Assembly (NCBI GenBank): GCA_015143295.1
Contig: CM026557.1
Span: 38,635,965 to 38,699,964, forward strand
Source: Tetracentron sinense
Lineage: Eukaryota > Streptophyta > Magnoliopsida > Trochodendrales > Trochodendraceae
Length of the DNA: 64,000 nt
Direction of reading: 5' to 3'
The notes under the pieces were generated by a model. It did not search any database. It was not told the DNA's origin and worked only from the letters and a program-made list of their open reading frames with translations. Numbering within the stretch: position 1 is the first letter of the stretch; the number at the start of each line of letters is the position of its first letter. Shown one piece after another: positions 57,731 through 64,000 of this stretch. The position numbers were made by a program, and so were the translations under genes.

Positions 57731-59094
57731 GTGAGTCTCTTGCTATAGAAGTTTGCTACTCCTTTTTTTTTTTTTGTGATTTCTGTTGCTGTTGTTTTAT
57801 TTTTCGTTTGATTCATGACCCACATATTTATATGTTCAATTTATATGCTTTTTATGATAATGATCGGAGTGAATAGGAATTCCCCACTCATTTGTGTTCT
57901 GTTTCGATTGATGGGTAATCTTGAGGGAAACGGGTTGGGGAAAGGGAATTGATTTGGGTATTTTCCCTTTCTTCTTATTTTGATGAATGGATTGATATAA
58001 ACCCATTTGCATATCTGCATAATTCAAATATCTCTTGTCATTTTGTTGCTTTTTAAGAGGAAGCTTTATGCATTTTCTATCTCTTAAGTTTTTTTCCTTC
58101 TTCTAATACTTTGATTATTCACCGGGAAATTATCCATCTAAAGATGGCTGTACATCTTCTAAAATCAAAAATTTTCTCACCACTTTATCCTAAGAAAAGC
58201 TTATTTTCTCTTCTTTTTTCCCGCTTATTCTTTGTTTGTGTTTAGTGACGGGTCATCATGTTTGAGGCATTGTGGTCAAATCGTCTAAGAAAACCATAGG
58301 TGATAGGGGTTCATTGGCTAAGCATTTTATATGGTATCCAAAATTTACTGTATTTATTAAAATTTAAAAATCAACAAATTTAATATATTATTGAAAATAA
58401 AGACACGAAATTGAAAATAAAGCATAGATAACACCACGATTTCATTACAAAAATTAAAGAGCAAAGTTCACCACCGAGTAGCGAAGTAATGAGTGCCAAA
58501 TAAAAATGAAAGAGAAAAATAGTTTAGTGGCTTTTTTTTTGGAAGGTAATAGTTTAGGGGCTTATTGCCCAAAAAAACAAGAAAAATAATCACACACACA
58601 TAGAGAGGTAAGAGGGAAGCTAGACAAAGTTACCTAAATCCCACAACATTTTTGTTTTATTTTCTTTCTATCAAGAAAATAAAGTCTTTCATATTTATCT
58701 GCAATTATTTTTGTAAACAACATATAACTTTAACATCGAACTTTATGCAAGTCTCGAGTGACATTCTTTGTCACTAGTAGTGCTTAGGCAAAGCAAACAC
58801 CTAGATGCAACCAGGTGTTAATGTCTTACCAACTGCCTGCCTTGATCCCAATGTAGGCGGTAGGGGTCCTTGCTCGGTGAGGCAGTCACACCTAGGCATT
58901 CCCTAGGTGACACTTTGACTACTCTGGTTTGTGGATACTCATTTGGAATCTGAAAATGATTTCCGCAACAAGCTTTTCAATGTCATGTTTGGCTAGGATG
59001 GATGAATGAGAACTTTCGAATTTCAGTATTTTAATTTCAGTTTCTAATCATATTTTTTGTATAATTCTCAATTGTGCAGAATTTGATCAGAATT

Positions 59095-61464
59095 ATGCAA
59101 GGAAAACCCAAGAGGAGAACAGTTACAGAGAATGGGGATGGGGCAGGTGACTTGGTCCTTGCCACTTCGATTGGGAATGGGGAGGATTTGGCTCCTATTG
59201 TCAGGCATGCGTTTGAAATGGGGAGGCCCGACGCTCTACTGCACCAGCTCAAAAATGTCATGAAGAAGAAGGAAGTTGAGATTGAAGAGCTCTGCAAGCT
59301 TCATTATGAGGAATTCATTCTTGCTGTTGATGAGCTCCGTGGTGTCTTGGTCGATGCTGAAGAGCTGAAGAGTGAGCTCTCAAGTGACAATTTCAGGCTT
59401 CAGGAGGTGGGGAGCTCTCTTCTGCTAAAACTTGAAGAGCTCCTTGAGTCATATTCTATCAAGAAGAATGTTACTGAGGCTATAAAAATGTCCAAGACCT
59501 GTGTGCAAGTGTTGGATCTGTGTGTGAAGTGTAACCAACACATATCTGAAGGTCAATTTTACCCTGCTTTAAAGACTCTGGACCTGATTGAGAGAAATTA
59601 TCTGCACAATGTCCCTGTTAAGGCTCTCCGGAAGGTGATCGAGATGCGAATACCAGCAATAAAGTCACATATTGAGAAGAAAGTGTGCAGTGAGTTTAAT
59701 GAGTGGCTGGTGCACATAAGGAGAACATCAAGAGATATTGGACAGATCGCTATAGGACAGGCGGCATCGGCCCGTCAGAGGGACGAGGAAATGAGGGCCC
59801 GCCAGCGGGAGGCCGAGGAACAGAGCCGTTCAGGGTTAGGAGATTGTGTGTATACCTTAGATGTCGATGAGATTGATGAAGATTCAGTTCTCAAGTTCGA
59901 CCTTACTCCTGTATATCGGGCATACCACATCCACACTTGCCTTAAGATTCAAGATCAATTCCGTGAATACTACTATAAGAATCGGTTGTTACAGCTCAAA
60001 TCGGACTTACAAATATCATCAATACAACCATTTCTTGAATCCCATCAAACATTCTTTGCTCAAATTGCAGGGTACTTCATCGTGGAGGACCGGGTCCTAC
60101 GGACTGCAGGGGGACTGCTGTCAGCTAATCAGGTTGGGACGATATGGGAAACTGCTGTTGCAAAGATGACATCAGTGTTGGAGGAACAGTTTTCACGTAT
60201 GGATATCGCAAGCCATCTACTCCTAATCAAGGACTATGTGACTCTTCTAGGCGCGACTCTTCGACGATATGGGTACCAAGTGGGACCCCTACTTGAGGTT
60301 CTTGACAATAGCACAGACAAATACCACGAGCTTCTTTTAGAAGAGTGTCGGCAGCAGATGGTCGATATCATTGCCCATGACAGTTATGAGCAGATGGTGA
60401 TGAAAAAGGAGTACGAGTACACTATGAACGTTTTGTCATTCCATCTCCAGAGCTCAGATATAATGCCTGCCTTCCCATATATTGCACCCTTCTCCTCCAC
60501 CGTACCTGATACCTGCCGCATCGTTCGATCATTCATTGGGGACTCTGTCAGTTACTTGTCTTATGGCGGCCGCATGAATTTCTATGATGTTGTGAAGAAG
60601 TACCTGGACAAGCTCTTGATTGATGTGTTAAATGAGGCTCTACTGAAAGCGATTCACAGTTGCAACACTGGTGTGTCTCAAGCAATGCAGATAGCTTCAA
60701 ACATAACTGTTCTTGAGCGGGCTTGTGATTTATTTCTTCGACAGGCAGCCCAACACTGTGGGATCCCTATACGATCAGTTGAGAGGCCTCAAGCTAGTCT
60801 AACTGCTAAGGCGGTTCTAAAGACATCAAGGGATGCCTCCTATCTTGCTCTGTTGAACCTAGTGAACTCTAAGGTGGATGAGTTTATGGCACCGATGGGT
60901 GATATCAATTGGACGACGGAGGAGATCCCACAGAATGGGAATGAGTTTATACATGAGGTGGTGTTCTACCTCGACACCCTGATATCCACAGCTCAACAAA
61001 TTTTACCTTTGGATGCCGTGTACAAGGTTGGGAGTGGGGCCCTTGAGCACGTTTCCAACTTGATTGTGGCAGCTCTTCTCAGTGACAGCGTGAAGAGGTT
61101 CAATGTGAATGCAATCATGGGCATTGACAATGATCTGAAGATGTTAGAGTCCTTTGCGGATGAGAGGTTCCACAGCACTGGATTGAGTGAGATACACATG
61201 GAAGGTAGTCTAAGAGACTGCTTGATAGAAGCTCGACAATTAACCAACCTTCTATTGAGCAACCAGCCAGAGAACTTCATGAATCCTGTGATACGGGAGA
61301 AACACTACAACACTTTGGACTATAAGAAGGTTGCCAGTATTTGTGAGAAATTTAAAGATTCCCCAGATAGGCTCTTTGGAAGCCTTTCAAGCCGGAATAC
61401 GAAGCAAAATGCTCGAAAGAAGTCAATGGACATGTTGAAAAGAAGACTAAGGGATTTCAATTGA
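59095..61464 (+). CDS. SEC15A: Exocyst complex component SEC15 (SEC15A-like)
   Basis: Single coding exon, 789 aa, essentially the length of Arabidopsis SEC15A. The exocyst is an eight-subunit tether that docks secretory vesicles at the plasma membrane; Sec15 links it to Rab GTPases on vesicles. Visible features: conserved N-terminus ([16 protein letters not shown]); helical N-terminal half ([34 protein letters not shown]); a charged stretch ([19 protein letters not shown], about 224-242); helical C-terminal Sec15 domain from about 440 ([48 protein letters not shown]); tail [15 protein letters not shown]. The true start is the ATG at 59095: the open frame extends upstream only through a GTG across the intron acceptor at 59079. 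A possible 3' UTR splice unit lies near 62119-62189. Confidence 0.96.
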   Translation: MQGKPKRRTVTENGDGAGDLVLATSIGNGEDLAPIVRHAFEMGRPDALLHQLKNVMKKKEVEIEELCKLHYEEFILAVDELRGVLVDAEELKSELSSDNFRLQEVGSSLLLKLEELLESYSIKKNVTEAIKMSKTCVQVLDLCVKCNQHISEGQFYPALKTLDLIERNYLHNVPVKALRKVIEMRIPAIKSHIEKKVCSEFNEWLVHIRRTSRDIGQIAIGQAASARQRDEEMRARQREAEEQSRSGLGDCVYTLDVDEIDEDSVLKFDLTPVYRAYHIHTCLKIQDQFREYYYKNRLLQLKSDLQISSIQPFLESHQTFFAQIAGYFIVEDRVLRTAGGLLSANQVGTIWETAVAKMTSVLEEQFSRMDIASHLLLIKDYVTLLGATLRRYGYQVGPLLEVLDNSTDKYHELLLEECRQQMVDIIAHDSYEQMVMKKEYEYTMNVLSFHLQSSDIMPAFPYIAPFSSTVPDTCRIVRSFIGDSVSYLSYGGRMNFYDVVKKYLDKLLIDVLNEALLKAIHSCNTGVSQAMQIASNITVLERACDLFLRQAAQHCGIPIRSVERPQASLTAKAVLKTSRDASYLALLNLVNSKVDEFMAPMGDINWTTEEIPQNGNEFIHEVVFYLDTLISTAQQILPLDAVYKVGSGALEHVSNLIVAALLSDSVKRFNVNAIMGIDNDLKMLESFADERFHSTGLSEIHMEGSLRDCLIEARQLTNLLLSNQPENFMNPVIREKHYNTLDYKKVASICEKFKDSPDRLFGSLSSRNTKQNARKKSMDMLKRRLRDFN

Positions 61465-62589
61465 GAAAGCTTGAAACAATGACATTTGTTACACGGATCT
61501 TCAATTTTATTTATCAATAATTTGAATTAAATGGAGTTTTTGCCGTTTCCTTTTTCCTTCTTTATTTGCATGCTCCCTAGTGATGTGCAGGCTTGAGTTG
61601 GGACTAAAGCCGGTATGTATTGATGGAACGCATGATTTCAAATGGCGTGTCTGTTTGTAGCTATCTGATTCGACCATTAACTAGAAGAATGTTCATATTA
61701 TTTTGGAGGAAAACATAATTTCCCAACAAGTTGACCTTGTTATTTACTCATGGATCTCAAATACAAATAAAAAAAGGCTGTTAAGCTTCTACTGTTACTT
61801 GATAGAAGACAGTTTCCCGAGTGTTTGCTGGATCATGGGACAGATGGGTATTTTGAATATTTCATAATATTGGCCACTTCTGTTACTTTTTAACTTTAAT
61901 GACTATGTGCTTTTAATTATATAGCATCAGCTGTGTCCATTTTACTTCTCGTTTATGCGCATCTGCCAGGGGTGCAATTAGACTGGTCCTTGCTTGCAGC
62001 TTTGTCGTGAGGATTTCAAGACTCCAATATAAAAGCAGGTTTAACTGAGCGTCAAGGTTCTTCAGCGTTATAATCTTTTGTTTTAATTTTTTCATTAATT
62101 AGTAACAACTTCTTGCAGGTTCCAATTCATAAGTAGCAGATGGAAATTATATTATATCAAGCTTCTTGGCACAACTCCTTGCTCAAGGTAGGCAATTAAC
62201 TTGTGAGGATATTGGTCTCATCGTCCTTCTTGCACCGAGTTTCGTTCAGCATGTCCACAATTTTGATCATATTTTAGATACCACTCTACAGATTTTGTTA
62301 TTGGTATTTGTCTAATTTATAATTCTACTTCTCATCGAAATGGAGTTACCAAATCTTCAATTTTTCCTGTTGCTTCTTTATAGAAAAATATGATGTGTTT
62401 ATTCTGAGAAAATTCGAATTTGGATATTTTTTTTACTTTAATCAATTTGTTGGTCGAATTAATTAATTATTATTAGCTTCTTGCCTCTTTCATTATACAC
62501 CCACCAGTTAACTCTTTGTTAGTATAACTTGTTCTGCTGTGCATTGTAGTTGTATAGTTTTGGTAGTTGAAAAAGAGCAGTGATTACTG
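61465..62589. other. SEC15 3' UTR and flank
   Basis: An AATAAT near 61517 could serve polyadenylation. TTCTTGCAG/GTTCC at 62119 and CTCAAG/GTAGGC at 62189 delimit an exon-like 71-bp piece, perhaps an alternative 3' UTR exon. No separate coding gene. Confidence 0.35.
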
Positions 62590-62815
62590 ATTAGTGGATC
62601 CATGGGTCCGCTGCTTAACTTACCGCCACGTCCTTGTGTCCCTTTTAACACCCCTTTAACCCTGGTTAAGCTTAACTAAATTAAAGTTAAGATTTGTTTT
62701 TTGTTTATTTAAAACCCAAGGTTGGATTGCTTAACCTAGGGGTGAGTCAATCTTAACCACAGTTGGTGAGTGTTAAAAAGTGGGGCGTGGACCAATGAGG
62801 ACCTGCCATAGCATT
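62590..62815. mobile_element. MITE-core element with GTGGATCC ends
   Basis: Left GTGGATCCATGGGTCCGC hairpin, then CCTTGTGTCCCTTTTAACA, GGTTAAGCTTAACTAA, AAACCCAAGGTTGGATTGC, GGTGAGTCAATCTTAACCAC and AGTGTTAAAAAG. This is the shared core; the outer sequences are private to this copy. Confidence 0.6.
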
Positions 62816-64000
62816 ACATAATGGAAACCATCGATAAGTTGAGCATTTTCCAAGAAAAAATGGTCTAAAGTGAAACATAGTAAATTTTGAAGGTCTCCAA
62901 GTTCCTTTTTGTGTGTCATGGCCAATACCAATTGTTGGTAATAATGCTTCTAGGAGACCTTCTAGTTACAAAGAGTTAAAGTTTCTGTGGTTGGAGATCA
63001 AATTGTTTGGATCACAAAAAAGCTTCTAGGAAAAGATCTTTGGACACCATTTTTATTTGCTTTCACAAGCTTTATATTCAAAATCTTGAGTTGGCTTGAT
63101 GTTGACAGAAAATAATTTTTGAAGGTCTCCAACATCTCAAGGTCAGACTCAGAAATTAAGAAATAGGGGAATTTGAAGAAACTAGGTCCTGATAGAACTG
63201 GTGGAACAAATGACATAGTTATGAGAACCTATCTTGGCTGATCCTTCTTACTAGTCCCAGGGAGTGTCAATATCTGAAGCTGGTAGCCTGGTACAAAGCG
63301 GCGGATTCCAAAAGAAAAGGAGATTTATACTATGGAAAAAAAAAATTGTTCTGGTGTACTAGAACTGTTTTTCTAGTAAAAATAGTTTCTGTTGTTTTAT
63401 TGAGCAACTGAAACAACAATTTGACTTATCTAGGTTGAATTTCTGCAATCTCCTTCCCCATCTGGACCAGAAAAAGCAACAATATCTTTTAGCTACATAC
63501 TTGATTGAGTTTAAATATTTGGTATCATCTCCACTGGTCTATAAATTTATGTATTCAATAACTCTTTGCTCTTCATAACTATGCAATTTTGCAATGTGAA
63601 TTTGCATTTCCTGTATACACGTGTTTAAAAATGATAAATCAGTCGAACTTTACTAGATCTAGACAAACCAGTGCTTGCGATTTCACATTTTTTACATTTC
63701 ATGTATTCATGTGAATTTTCATTTCGTTGAATGTCCAAACCAGCTCAAGATTACTTCATATATATATATATATATATATATATAGTTGCATGCTTGATTA
63801 AATCTTATTATTTGTAGCATGCTCGATTGGAAACTTAACATTCTCCATGAGGAAATGATAGAGAATGGAGTAAGATAATAAAGTGTGACTAGATACGCCA
63901 AATCTCATCACAAGGTGATTTGAATTTGAGTCGATTAGATTAGGTAAAATTAGATTAGATTTGATGGAGGTTTCCTTGTATATTAGGTATCTTGAATTAT
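62816..64000. other. Intergenic, no gene recognised
   Basis: AT-rich; a (TA)n tract at 63758-63784. Open frames are short and without signatures. Confidence 0.3.

Noticed and set aside
59074..59094. Upstream extension of the SEC15 frame by seven codons
   Set aside because: It begins at GTG and crosses the intron acceptor; the first ATG is 59095 and fits the known N-terminus.

Overview
This is plant nuclear DNA, most likely from a woody dicot or other non-grass angiosperm. It is AT-rich, with short genes separated by layers of transposon remnants. GT-AG introns, TATA boxes, plant-type LINEs, Helitrons, CACTA and MULE-type MITEs, and three recognisable plant proteins all point that way. There is no bacterial operon structure, and most open frames are short chance ORFs.

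Three genes are clear. (1) An R3H/SUZ-domain nucleic-acid-binding protein lies on the minus strand at 7949-13689. I rebuilt it from four coding exons (13689-13572, 10403-9782, 9694-9409, 7999-7949), giving 358 aa. (2) An F-box/kelch protein like Arabidopsis At5g26960 is a single exon at 44708-45964 (+). (3) The exocyst subunit SEC15, closest to SEC15A, has its coding exon at 59095-61464 (+), preceded by a 1.35-kb intron in the 5' UTR. From memory, the Arabidopsis counterparts of genes 1 and 3 (At3g56680 and At3g56640) are also near neighbours, so the window probably preserves old microsynteny. A fourth, tentative gene is a two-exon 71-aa protein at 31087-31396 (-) with its own TATA box.

Region by region: 1-7.9 kb is a direct duplication of about 0.9 kb carrying tRNA-like SINE heads, an LTR piece between the copies, and a LINE tail. 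7.9-13.7 kb is the R3H gene, with a MITE in intron 3 and a LINE fragment in intron 1. 13.9-18 kb is a MITE cluster. 18-24 kb is a decayed minus-strand LINE split by a 2.08-kb solo LTR with 5-bp target duplications. 24-30 kb holds LINE and SINE-like retroposons, a MULE MITE and a copia-like LTR. 31-35 kb has the small gene and Helitrons. 35-38 kb has a MULE MITE and a copia LTR with primer binding site. 39-44.5 kb holds many MITEs and a 1.28-kb inverted-repeat element with a minisatellite. 44.7-46 kb is the F-box gene. 47-50 kb holds MITEs. 50.9-53.2 kb is a CACTA element with CCT target duplications. 53.4-56.9 kb holds a long LTR and three Helitrons joined head to tail. 57.6-61.5 kb is SEC15.

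The genes share no evident pathway: SEC15 tethers secretory vesicles, the F-box/kelch protein selects targets for ubiquitination, and the R3H protein binds RNA or ssDNA. The most unusual features are in the repeats. One MITE family keeps a common core while its terminal hairpins change from copy to copy. Clusters of TCGA palindromes sit just upstream of the TATA box in three LTRs, with a similar cluster in a fourth LTR piece. There is also a Helitron tandem array, and one Helitron with two successive 3' ends. All assignments come from reading the sequence and from memory of the families; no search was run.
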